A DNA stretch of 64,000 nucleotides from Heliocybe sulcata (Eukaryota; Basidiomycota; Agaricomycetes; Gloeophyllales; Gloeophyllaceae). The notes below the pieces were generated by a model. It searched no databases. It saw only the letters and a program-made list of their open reading frames with translations, and was not told the DNA's origin. The stretch covers positions 783,526-847,525 of the forward strand of contig ML213515.1 of the NCBI GenBank assembly GCA_004369045.1, written 5' to 3'. The translations under genes and the position numbers were made by a program. Positions 10,396 to 19,924 of the stretch are shown here, one piece after another (position 1 is the first letter of the stretch; each line of letters begins with the position of its first letter).

Positions 10396-11904
10396 TCATT
10401 CACCGCCGTCCTCTTCAGCGTCCCAGGTAACTTTCACCCCCAACTCGCGCAGCGCCTGCACGTCCTTAGGGACCAGCTGCCGTCCTTTAGTTATGGTGAC
10501 GTGGAGCTGCGTCCCAGATGCCGAAGTAAGATTGTTGGGTTTGTGCGCCCCGTTGCGACGCTCTAACGATCTTATCAGAACGCCGAGAAAGCTTGATCTG
10601 GGGGGCTTCCTTAGTATTCTCCCCGGAGGCCTGAACGACACGTCTGTCAAGGAGAGAACCTCGAGGTTCGCAAAGACCGGGTAGTACTTGTCCTTGAACC
10701 ACTCATAGTTCAATCCATCGGGAACCAGCTTCACCGCACCGTCGTCCTCCAAGTGCAAATTGCGGATATGCCCCAAAGCCATGCGTATTTCATGCCAGTA
10801 GCCAGGGGATGAGATGTTGTCTGCATCGGAGACGTGCAGGTCCTCGACCTTTTCAAGGATAGGGCCCATTGTATCAGCTACGATGACAACCCCTTGATGG
10901 GCGCCCCCGACAAATCTGAGCTGAATGCCTTCGGTGGGAACGCTATATCCTGTGGGATCGTTGCTGAACGTGACATGGAGCTCATCGATTAGGCATGTGC
11001 GGAATTGGGCTGTCGGTAGTGGGCAATTCGTAGTGACGGCGGAAAACAGGTGGTTCATATGTATCAAATCGCTCTGCGTATAAGGCACGGCCAAGAGGTG
11101 AATCTCCACGTGTCGAAGGGATGGCGCAGCAATGAACGAGAGAAACTCCGTGCAGCATACACGGATGCTTGCAAGGGACTCTAGATGTGGTAGAGTGACA
11201 GGCTGTACATCCTCCGCCACGCTTGTCTTTCGCCACCCCTCGATACGGAGCCGGCGTAGGTGTGGCATTTCTGCAAGCGCAGCCAAGAGCTCCTCCGTGT
11301 GTAACTCTTCCCCATGATCGTTGACCAGCGTGAGTTCTCCCAGACCACCTTTCAGCGCGGGTCTGACGGCGGTCCAGGGAAAATAACCGAGCTCCAGCTT
11401 TTGCAATTCCGGCGAGTTGAAGTGCGACAGCAGGGCTGCCTCGTTATACCAGTTAGGTCCCGCAAACCGCATTGTCAGCGACAATTCCTTCAGCTTCGTC
11501 ACGGGGGTGGTCCACATCCGCAGGAAGTTCTTGGTGACCTCTAGTTTGAGGCACCTAATTCTATGCTGATTTTGCTGCATGAGCACTAGGTCGGGGTACT
11601 CTGAAGCATAAATATCGTCGGTCCCGTACATCGAACCGCTGATGGACAGTAGTGCCCCCTGGCTATGGCGCAAAGCCACGGGCATTACCCTCCCAGCCCA
11701 TCGGTAGTGGACGGCGATGTCCTTCCAGAATATTGGGGACTCCAGGATCTCCTTCCACCTATTGCATACGATCATTAGCCTGACCCATTCGTATGGGTTC
11801 CCGGGCTGGCGAGGGTGCTGGCGACATCGCTGGCGACAATCAGCAATGTAGTACAGGAAGACTTCCTGAAGGAGTTCAAAGAACAAGTCCTTCATTCCAG
11901 GCAT
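10396..11904 (-). CDS. F-box/leucine-rich protein, family 2 (copy 1)
   Basis: This is a single-exon coding frame of 502 residues. ATG 11,904 (MPGMKDLFF) is used because a predicted leader intron ends 27 bp upstream and the 25,314 paralogue starts identically. The F-box-like segment covers residues 1-65: FFELLQEVFLYYIADC and then LMIVCNRWKEILESPIFW. The leucine-rich middle contains regularly spaced L..L.L units, including HLRRLRIEGW. The C-terminal block is VPDGLNYEW, FANLEVLSLTDVSF, then DVQALRELGVKVTWD. The tail is short and acidic. It is expected to be an SCF substrate receptor with unknown target. The closest relatives in the window are 23,857-25,314 (stop-broken) and, more distantly, 32,799-34,280. 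It faces the DUF3292 gene tail to tail. Confidence 0.82.
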   Translation of the reverse strand: MPGMKDLFFELLQEVFLYYIADCRQRCRQHPRQPGNPYEWVRLMIVCNRWKEILESPIFWKDIAVHYRWAGRVMPVALRHSQGALLSISGSMYGTDDIYASEYPDLVLMQQNQHRIRCLKLEVTKNFLRMWTTPVTKLKELSLTMRFAGPNWYNEAALLSHFNSPELQKLELGYFPWTAVRPALKGGLGELTLVNDHGEELHTEELLAALAEMPHLRRLRIEGWRKTSVAEDVQPVTLPHLESLASIRVCCTEFLSFIAAPSLRHVEIHLLAVPYTQSDLIHMNHLFSAVTTNCPLPTAQFRTCLIDELHVTFSNDPTGYSVPTEGIQLRFVGGAHQGVVIVADTMGPILEKVEDLHVSDADNISSPGYWHEIRMALGHIRNLHLEDDGAVKLVPDGLNYEWFKDKYYPVFANLEVLSLTDVSFRPPGRILRKPPRSSFLGVLIRSLERRNGAHKPNNLTSASGTQLHVTITKGRQLVPKDVQALRELGVKVTWDAEEDGGE

Positions 11905-11931
11905 CTTCACAGGCGGCTTCGAGAGCTACAA

Positions 11932-12000
11932 CTGTGGTCGTGGGCGACGCGTCAGAAGGCGTCAACACGGTGGCACGGGTGAACAAAGGTGATTGCGTAC
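11932..12000 (-). promoter_or_regulatory. Predicted 69-bp leader intron carrying CGTGCCAC element
   Basis: On the minus strand the borders are GTACGC and ACCACAG. The element, read as GTGGCACGG on the plus strand, is at 11,970-11,978, followed on the gene strand by TGTTGACG, a branch-like site. The second family 2 block has an intron of the same length at 25,342-25,410. A second GTGGCAC lies further upstream at 12,178-12,184. Confidence 0.5.
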
Positions 12001-12424
12001 GTTAGGGTCTGATGTTACGAAGGAGAGCGACGTGAGCTGATAGCAATGCAGTGGCAATTGGTGGTCCTCCGGAGAATGTGTTCTGGAACGAGATGCAGTA
12101 CCGGAGCGTACGCGTACAAGACGAGCGTGGCTCGGGTTCGTGCCGGTGTGGTTGTTGGGTCCCGCTGCGTGGTCTGTGTGGCACTTGTTCCCACGATTCT
12201 CTCCTCTGTTCTGTGCTGCGAAGGAACCTCTGACCGTTCTTGTAATTCAAGCCGCACGGAGAGGATTGTGATGCTAGAGTAACTTTGCCGTGGATTCAGT
12301 CACTAATCGCAGTGGCTTATGACTAAACTGAGCGGGAGTAGTATGTTTTACTCATCCTCAGATCCTGGCTCCTCGTCGTGCTAACTTGCAACACCTCTCA
12401 GCCAAGGAAATCGGAAAGTTCAAA

Positions 12425-13320
12425 AACCATCCCTCGACGGCAGGTTGTATCCGTTGTGATTACCATGTCGAATGGCACAAAGGTACGAGTGATTTGATGC
12501 TTGGCCTCATGCACTCGCTCTAACGTTTTGACAGGGTTGCATACGCAGCCAGTTATTTTGAACGTCGCTGGATACCGTCGCCTAAATTCCGATACCTGGG
12601 GAAACCTGTTATTCGCCATCACACGGCACTCTGTTTCCACACTCATTTTTGCCTTCTTCTTACTTGCTGCAGCGGGCGTTTCGAGGCGAACGAAGCTTTT
12701 GGAGTCGATAACTCCGCGCTGTAATCAGTTCTTGAAGACATCCTCATGGCGACGCTCTTCCTCGTCACTTAGACGTTCCTTCAGTCTGCGTAACGTCCTC
12801 GAGCCCTTCGGCGCCAAGACACACAGTTTGTGTGGTAAAGCCGTGGAACTGTGTCTCCGAGGCCGTCGCCGGAGGTTGACCTTGCGTCAATGTTCTGACA
12901 CCTCCCCTATGGTGTCCTTATAACGCACATCCGTCGATTCAATGATCGTAACTGTACGTCTCTATGGCTCTCGCCGATTCTTCGTATTCTGCTGTCCGGC
13001 ATCAGGAACCAGAATATCTGAGCGTTGGGTAGGTTTTTTATAATTCGGCACTGGCCTGTAGATGCTGCTTGCGAACGTCCGCCAATTTGGCGCCGACTCT
13101 ACCCTAGTCCACCTAGGCCACTCCGCCCAGTATATCCAAAGACTCAACACTCGAACACTGCCCCCACCCCTTTTGCAATGATGCTTGACACGTCCTGGCA
13201 CTACATTGTATGTACCAAGTATGTCATCTGCATGTAAACTCGGTCGACCGTAGGTTCTTATCCGTGCAAGTTGCCGCCGTATACGTTACAATATTCCGAT
13301 GCTTCCATGGTCTAACACAA
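12425..13320 (+). pseudogene. Unassigned degenerate gene remnant (inner end of right arm)
   Basis: This is the counterpart of the 5,290-6,110 minus-strand remnant. An exon-like piece ending CDYHVEWHKG is followed by a GTACGAG donor, and an acceptor TTTTGACAG precedes the next piece, which holds FAFFLLAAAGVSRRTK. The frame stays open for about 140 codons (12,501-12,923) but does not match the left copy throughout, so it is probably not functional. No family is recognised. Confidence 0.4.
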
Positions 13321-14500
13321 CTAATTGGGCGATGTCCGCGCTGAACTAGACATGCGATAGTGGGATCATTCCCAGAAAATCACGCCAGTTAGTTGGGCGC
13401 TGCTGGTTGCATATTTCGCAGGTGTCGGTCTCCGACTCATAGTAATACAAGTTCGACGTGTTGTGTGGCGGAGGGCAGCGGACGAGGCTTTCGGCAACTG
13501 CCGCGCTATAGCGCCAGAAAATAGCCAATCACGATCACCTTCTCATCGACGTCTCCCAGCGAGCGACGTTACTCTGGCATCTGGAGACTTGCTAGCGACG
13601 TCTGAAACCGAGTAGGCGAGCAACCGGTCTCATAGGGAGGCATCTGTGGCCTGCAATATTGCAATATGCAGACATGAATTACGATAGCAAGTCCTGCTAC
13701 GAAAGCCCTGGTGCTAGTTCTCCTTTGCTGAGCGTTCGATGCCTACGGTGAATACTTCCGACAATATCAAGTACGCTGGAGCCCTCTCGTTGAACTCGTC
13801 CTCAGGTATTCGCAATGACACAGGGCTCTTTATCTGTCAAACTCTTCCGTAGGAAAGTGCAGTTATTCGCGCCCGGATAGGATACTCTACTTCCGTGTGG
13901 TCTTGGCCTTTTATTACTCCTGGCGGATCTCGGAAACGCCAAGACTCATTACCCTTGGAACTCCTGGCTTCAGCGATGGTACGCACTCCTTTTGCCTGCT
14001 TTTGCGAGAATAGCCTGAAGGTCGTCCAGGCCCGTCGTCTGTGGCCCATATTGCAATCTGCTCATGGGTCTCGCCCGCCTCCCTGGCCAGCACGCAGCTC
14101 GACTACAACAGAGTCGCGCTCCCGCTTCGCTTCCAGCTGGCATGGCGATATTCAGCTCGTGTTCCTTCCCTGTGTATAGTATTGGAGGTCCCCAAGAGCG
14201 CGCGTTTGGTAAGATGTCGTCCAGGATCTATACGACGTTACCTGGTGGGGTTGGTCGTTTGCCTTCGTACGCCAGACATTCAGCCTTCCTGTCAATTGTG
14301 GGATGTCCAAACCCACGCTTTCCGTCCATTACCATCCGATTAATCTCATGTCGTGTTGTGCCCTACAGAAGCGCGGTAGTGCGGTTAGCTGTTGGCGTTC
14401 TCGGACTGCGATACTCAGCGGCAACAAATATTATTGAACCCGATCGCTCTATTGAATCACAAAACTATTATGGCCATCGTCGCGCCTTCCATCTGCTCCT
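13321..14500. other. Non-coding right-arm sequence
   Basis: No gene is supported. Patches match the reverse complement of about 4,017-5,290, with much small-scale divergence. A short palindromic stretch GCAATATTGC lies near 13,650. It separates the unassigned remnant from the 3' end of the family 1 gene. Confidence 0.55.
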
Positions 14501-16264
14501 TCACTTCCGACGATTGACGGAATCCCAGATGACGAACATTCCAGGCTTCTTCATCTTCTCGACATCACTCTTGTACAGTCGAACGGCATTGTTAATGAGG
14601 AGACGGAATTTGCCATCGTCTTTGGGTTTCGTCCACTGTGTTCTCTTTGTCCCATCCTCCAACTCGACGGCACCCTCGTCCAAGCGTGCCTCGTCCTCCG
14701 ACTTGTTGTCGTTCTCGTTCGGTAGGTTATTTGTGCTTCTGGCGACATCAAGGAGCTTGAATGACCTCTTCAGATCTTCAAGAAAGCTCCTCTTCTTCGC
14801 CTTGGTCTTGACATCCCAATTGCCCTGGTTCTTCCTGCGCTGCGGTCGGAACCAGACACCATCGAGGTACAAGATGCGTAATGCTGGAAAGAAGACGTCT
14901 GCGATGCCATCCGTCGCGTAGTGGTGTAAACCCTCCGGCATCACCTTCACCCCCTTCCGCTCCAGGTGAAGGCACTCCACTCGCTTCATCGTCCGAAAGA
15001 GCTTATGCCATGCCGCTAGGGCGTCTTTACCCGAGTAGTGCCCGTCGCGGACGTACAGGGCTATTACTCTCCGCCAAAGCGAACTCAAATAATGCGACAT
15101 GTAGTCGATCATCCGTCCTTGGTCCTCGACGCACAGCTCAAGATGGATGCCGTCCTCTGGGCGGACATGGGAAGTGGGGTGTTCGAAGAGGGTGAGGTGG
15201 AGGGCTTGTGAAGACGGTGAAAAGACGCGTGCAGTATGCAGAGGAATGTTCGTGATCAGCTGCCGGACCAGGAACCTCACCATCCACAGTGCGTCCTTCA
15301 GATCGTCATCATCCTTTTGCGTGCCATTCCAGCAGGACAGCTGGAAGTGACGGATCCTCGGCGCAGTTACGTGCCCAAGGTATGCGACATCACGCGAACG
15401 ACGGAGAACGCCGCTGAAGGACATCAAGTTGGGTAAAGTAATCACAGGAGTGTTGTTGGCAGTCCCCGTTACTCTAATCTGGACGTCCAGTTGCTCCAGT
15501 TTCTGCATAAAGCCAAGAGCGGTGAGGAGGTCATTTCCACTGACTGCGTGCTGTCCACGCCCGTCGAGCTCCAGGCATTCGAGGTTGCTAAGGGAGGCAC
15601 CGTGAAGGACGACCAAATCTATGTTCGACATGCTCAACCGATGCAGCTTCTTCATGCCTTCCAGGACGAGCCGAAAGTCCTGGAGGGGGATGTCCGACAT
15701 CCGTTCGAGCGTCAGGTCCTCGACGAATGCGCCCAAGAGGGGCCTGATCTCCGTCCAAGTAAATCCTTGCAACTCTAGCTTGACCACTGCAGGTGACCGG
15801 AAGCGGGTGAGAAGCGTCTCAGGGCGCTGGACGGGCCTCACAGGAGGCGTCGATCCCTTCATGAGGACTAGGTGGCTCGGGTTAGGAGTGGGAGAATCCC
15901 AAGCGTGGCACATGTCCTCTGAAATGGTTAAGCTCATTGTCCGGATTTCTCCAGCGAGCCCCAGCATCAGCGCGAGCTTCTGTTGCTCTGCTTCGCGGGC
16001 AACATTCAATAACGCGCCACGGATCTCCAATTGCCTCGTCATCCCATGTTCCATCACAAACTCCATAGCACGAGGAGTGGTGACCGGTATTTTGTTCCAG
16101 AACACGGAGGCTTTAAGTATTTCGTCCCAAGTTCGGCACACCAGCCTCAGGTTGGTCCACTTGTAGCACCAGCCACGGCGGCAAGGGTCGCTTGCGCAGG
16201 CTGTGATGTGATAATGAAACACTTCTGAGATGATCTCGTTCGAGAGTTTGCTGATTACGGCCAT
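14501..16264 (-). CDS. F-box/leucine-rich protein, family 1 (right copy)
   Basis: This single-exon gene encodes 587 residues. The start MAVISKLSNEII is at 16,264, as in the left copy. The F-box-like segment (1-60) and the leucine-rich body are almost the same as 2,268-4,016. I count only four amino-acid differences in the first 290 or so residues and about eleven by residue 400. The last third is much more divergent: SLWRRVIALYVRDGHYSG replaces SLWRQTTALYVGNGHYSG, and the charged linker after the FPALRILYLDGV block differs in length. The C-terminal DVEKMKKPGMFVIWD motif is kept. It is expected to be an SCF substrate receptor. The last third resembles the 18,959-19,638 fragment more than it resembles the left copy. 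Confidence 0.85.
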   Translation of the reverse strand: MAVISKLSNEIISEVFHYHITACASDPCRRGWCYKWTNLRLVCRTWDEILKASVFWNKIPVTTPRAMEFVMEHGMTRQLEIRGALLNVAREAEQQKLALMLGLAGEIRTMSLTISEDMCHAWDSPTPNPSHLVLMKGSTPPVRPVQRPETLLTRFRSPAVVKLELQGFTWTEIRPLLGAFVEDLTLERMSDIPLQDFRLVLEGMKKLHRLSMSNIDLVVLHGASLSNLECLELDGRGQHAVSGNDLLTALGFMQKLEQLDVQIRVTGTANNTPVITLPNLMSFSGVLRRSRDVAYLGHVTAPRIRHFQLSCWNGTQKDDDDLKDALWMVRFLVRQLITNIPLHTARVFSPSSQALHLTLFEHPTSHVRPEDGIHLELCVEDQGRMIDYMSHYLSSLWRRVIALYVRDGHYSGKDALAAWHKLFRTMKRVECLHLERKGVKVMPEGLHHYATDGIADVFFPALRILYLDGVWFRPQRRKNQGNWDVKTKAKKRSFLEDLKRSFKLLDVARSTNNLPNENDNKSEDEARLDEGAVELEDGTKRTQWTKPKDDGKFRLLINNAVRLYKSDVEKMKKPGMFVIWDSVNRRK

Positions 16265-16282
16265 AGCTGGACGTATACTCTG

Positions 16283-16370
16283 CTGTAGAAAGGGTTTTGA
16301 GGGACAGATGTGGCCGGCCTGCCACAAGGTCAGTATCGTGCCACATCGTAAAAGTCAAGGAATCTCGCAC
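16283..16370 (-). promoter_or_regulatory. Predicted leader intron with TGTGGCACG element (right family 1 copy)
   Basis: The element is at 16,337-16,345 (CGTGCCACA on the plus strand). The intron borders GTGCGAG and CTACAG, and the 88-bp length, equal those at 2,162-2,249. Confidence 0.45.
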
Positions 16371-16496
16371 AAGGATGGTTGATGAACAATAACACCAGCA
16401 GAGTATGATCAAATAATGACAATTTCAGGTTATATGGGCGGAGAGGGCGAGGTGAAGCTTTCAGCGACTACCAGAGAGTTCAAACGGAGGCTTCAA

Positions 16497-17963
16497 CTTG
16501 TAGAATATCGGCGCTGCGCGGCACACCGGACCCGATTCCCACCATCGGTATAGAAAAATGCTATGCCCCTACTGTCGGCGGATTAGAGTGCATTCACTAG
16601 GTTATTTACTGGAGAATTTGAGGAATACGGCTGCACGAGTTTTGGCATATGATGACGCACCGGCTGGCTGGAGTTCTGGAACAGCCCCACTCTAATCCAT
16701 AACTAAGAAATCCTGGTAAATAATGTAGTCAATACACCATATTGGGTGCACTTCGCTTTGCTTTGACTGTGTGTCGGCACTACCCGCTGTTCTGACGGCA
16801 ATGCCCGTCGAGTTTGGAACTGCGATGGCTCATGCAGACACTTCGCTGGCACCATAAGTAGTACAATACCTCACTAAAATTCTTAGATGCCACACGGATC
16901 TGGCCAAATAGTGATAGTATTTTCACAAGGGAGATCAGAAATTATAAGTTTAATATGATGTAGAAACTTCAATGATGCTTGTCCGCCACCGAACAAGGGC
17001 TCGCTTGCTCGGGTATTGGCCACATGAGCCTGTGGTAGGACAATACCGTAGTAATATTCCGGACTTGATCAGGCTTATTTCTCCACTACTCAATTTCTTA
17101 GAATATTCTTGCTAGTATGGTAGTAGAGTGTAAGGCCTGGGTACCTACGGAGGAGATAATTGCCTGTGTTGGTCAACTACTTAAAACAATAGACAACATG
17201 CGGTCCAATATTTATGGAGTTATTTTTCACAGTTCATTCAAGTTGGTTATAAAGTCTTTGTTCACAGACGCTGCAGTTGATCTGGTGTAAGATGCACCGC
17301 ATATTGCCACTTACACAAAAGAGAGCAGTTAGCCCCTAGCTTGTACTTGCCAGATCCAGAACATAAGAACTCCTAAAAGATATCCATAAACGGGAGGTGG
17401 AAGCGCCCAGCGAGAGAAATTTCAAATGATCACCATAAATAGTAGAAAAACATACAGTCATCAACCGGTCCTTTACATGCCGAAACTCATTTTGCCTCGG
17501 GTTCCCTCAGTTCCTGTCTGTTTGCCTTCATTAGCATTTCAAACTGTTCATACCACACAGTATTGCTTCTGTGCCAAGTATGCAAGAAAAATACTGCAGT
17601 GTCATGATACTGCAAGCCAAATAGTGGTGTGTAAAGGAGTGGTTTGGGGTCCGGGGTCCCATACCCCTTTATAGTCAGTTTGGTATCAGTGGACAGAAAA
17701 CACAAATTCGATGTGTACTAGTCCAGAACATATTGAATAGATGCTATAGGACACATATCATCCATACAAAAGTCCCCGGATGCCAGAGAAGTCAACAGAA
17801 CTAGAGAAATTTAGTGTGTAAAGGAATAGTTGTGTGTAAAGGACCGGTTGATGACTGTATATCGAAATGGTAATCTGAGCCCACTAGGGCAATTGCCCCT
17901 GTTGCCCAGGAACGAAGAGAGTCCATACCACTGAACTGATAACCGATTCTTGGGGAATCGGAA
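16497..17963. mobile_element. 1.47-kb segment inserted in the right arm only
   Basis: In the left arm CTTCAA runs straight into CGCATCC (reverse complement of about 2,026-2,040). In the right arm the two are separated by 1,467 bp, with AA present at both edges. The segment is relatively AT-rich and has no convincing ORF. One end has the hairpin CCGATTC...GAATCGG (about 17,943-17,961). It contains a complete MITE (17,453-17,859). I cannot assign a class. It could also be a deletion from the left arm, but the near-identity of the flanking tract on one side favours insertion. Confidence 0.55.
17453..17859. mobile_element. Tc1/mariner-like MITE
   Basis: Perfect terminal inverted repeats are visible: CAGTCATCAACCGG... 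at 17,455-17,477 and its exact reverse complement at 17,835-17,857. Each is flanked by TA, which fits a TA target-site duplication. The interior (about 400 bp) lacks a transposase and contains several subterminal GTGTGTAAAGGA motifs (near 17,630, 17,815 and 17,831). The CAGT terminus and TA target are typical of the Tc1/mariner superfamily, and the small size marks it as non-autonomous. The perfect repeats suggest recent mobilisation. Confidence 0.8.
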
Positions 17964-18219
17964 CGCATCCGAGTTTGGGAGGATATTTGCACGTATTTGG
18001 TCACCTACGCCACTCTGACACATGCTGCAATGAAAAGTGTGCAGTACATCGCTTTGCCAATATCTGCCTCTCCCAATCCTAGTCTGCTAGAAATGTCGCT
18101 GAAGCGTCTCTTACAAGCGATATACGAATGCACTAGACATCGTCAATAGTGCTGGCCTGCCGTGGTCAGATACGCCTACCGGGACGGCTTCCTTTCGCTG
18201 AATTCATAACGTAAGAAGC

Positions 18220-18958
18220 CCTAATGTCTCATCTGTCTCCAGATTCTCTACGCTCCCACTTGCCTTCACCCTCATGTACTTCACATCCTTCTGCTATCTC
18301 GCTCTGCCTCCCCTACTGCTCATGCCAGTCCCAGTAAACATCCAAGAACACATTGCAGGGGAACGGCTCATCGAGCAACATGATATCTTGCTAAAAGATA
18401 TGGAAACATTTCGTGACAATAACGCTTTCGGTGCCTTGAGGTCGCTCGAGTGCGGAGAAGATCTCATTAGATCTATGGAATCATCCTCATTGTTGAAGCC
18501 TTCTTAGAGCATCAATGGGCTGCCTAACACATAGAGGCATCGCGAGGAAGAACGATCTCCACGTCTCGACGGCCTCCTTGCCGAATCCTCGGTGCGTATC
18601 CGTCTGTCCTGGACACTCAGATATTTGGTCTTGTAGATATTCTAGCCCTTCTTCGTGGTTGTCTGGGATGGCAATACCGTTTCCCGGCACCACCATCTGT
18701 TCACCGGACTATTCTCAGAGATCGTAGTGCGGTTCCTCCCACTGGCCTCCGACTTCCACTATTCTGTTTCGCTTGAGGTCCTTTGAGTGCTGACAATGGC
18801 TTATCAGGCCTTTTGTGTGCTGCTGGAGTTGCCGTTCAAGTGATTTGGCAAGACGACTGAAGACGTTGCCCTGGTCTTGGCCGCGAACGGCGGATGTCTT
18901 CTGGAACCGGACAGACTCGCACTCCACCAGGAACAACGGAGAGAAGGGCGGCGGTCAA
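18220..18958 (-). pseudogene. Scrambled F-box family 4 fragments (right arm)
   Basis: On the minus strand the pieces RGQDQGNVFSRLAKSLERQL (about 18,870-18,810), AVETWRSFFLAMPL (about 18,560-18,520) and degenerate C-terminal sequence are recognisable. They are in the same rearranged order as at 1,069-1,700. Here VETW is intact where the left copy has a stop. The complete relative is at 56,316-58,255. Confidence 0.65.
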
Positions 18959-19638
18959 CGTTGTTGATGACGAGACGGAATTTTCCATCATCTTTTGGCT
19001 TCCTCCAGTGCGTTCTCCTTGTCCCATCCTCCAACTCCACCACTGCCTCTTCCGCATCCAATTCGCCGTCGTGCGCATTTGGTAGGTTGTTTTTCTTGCT
19101 TGCGAGATCGCTGAGCCTAAATGACCGCTTTAGATCTTCGAGGAAGCTCCTCTTCTTCGCCTTGGCCTTGCCTTCCCAACTGCCCCGGTTCTTCCTGCGC
19201 TGCGCGTGGAACCAGACGCCATCGAGGTACAAGTTGCGTAATACCGGAAAGACAATGTCCGCGATGCCGTTCCTCGCGTAGTGGTGTAAGCCCTTCGGCA
19301 TCACCTTCACTCCCTTCCGCTCTAGGTGAAGGCACTTGACTCTCTTCATCGTTCGAAAGAGCTTATGCCAGGCCGCTACGGAGTCTTTACCCGAGTAGTG
19401 CCCGTCGCGGACATACAGGGCTGTTACTCTCCGCCAAAGCGAACTCAAATAATGCGACATGTAGTCGATCATCCGTCCTTGGTCCTCGACACACAGCTCA
19501 AAATGGATACCCTCCTGTGGACGGACGTGGGAAGTGGGGTGTTCGGTGAAAGTGAGGTGGAGGTCTTGTGAAGACAAGAAGAAGATCCGTGCAGTGTGCA
19601 GACGGATATTCCTGACCAATTTCCGGATCAGGGGCTTC
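18959..19638 (-). pseudogene. F-box family 1 C-terminal fragment fused to family 4 debris
   Basis: A reading frame on the minus strand starts inside a family 1 gene at LIRKLVRNIRLHTAR. It runs through DGHYSGKDSVAAWHKLF, the GLHHY block and FPVLRNLYLDGVWF to FRLVINNV. There it stops matching family 1 and runs out of frame into family 4 sequence, giving an overall open frame of 285 codons (18,804-19,661). The left arm lacks this piece altogether: GGCCTGTG is joined directly to the family 4 debris near 1,069. It has no F-box and no C-terminal WD motif, so function is unlikely. Confidence 0.7.
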
Positions 19639-19924
19639 CACAGGCCCGCCGTGGAGGCCATGCTATACGAGGCCTGTCTGGAGCTCAGTGTTTTACGGCT
19701 GGCATCCGAGCTGGATTATAGAGAAGGTGCACATCGCGCAGCATCCGCTATTGATTGCATTGCATGCGACTGGGGGTACAGAAGGAGTCATTTCAATGGA
19801 GACAAAGGTAACCTTACACCTCGCTATCTTATACTATTACCGTGCTCTGTTCGTCCTTCATGCATCTACGATACTCCTCGGTCAAATCCTAGATCATCCG
19901 AACATTCTCTTCGTACTCTTCCTC

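Larger units (their letters stand above)
9860..12425. repeat. Directly repeated family 2 block, copy 1
   Basis: The block contains a family 2 F-box gene with its 3' flank, leader intron and about 420 bp of upstream sequence. It matches about 23,140-25,950 in the same orientation. The homology ends where the right arm of the inverted repeat begins. Confidence 0.7.

Noticed and set aside
15621-16166. 181-codon plus-strand frame, repeated at 2,366-2,911 on the other strand
   Set aside because: It is the same antisense shadow in both copies of the family 1 gene; conservation follows from the sense gene.
16497-17963. Helitron interpretation of the inserted segment
   Set aside because: A hairpin is present at one end but no TC start, CTRR end or A/T target arrangement could be confirmed.
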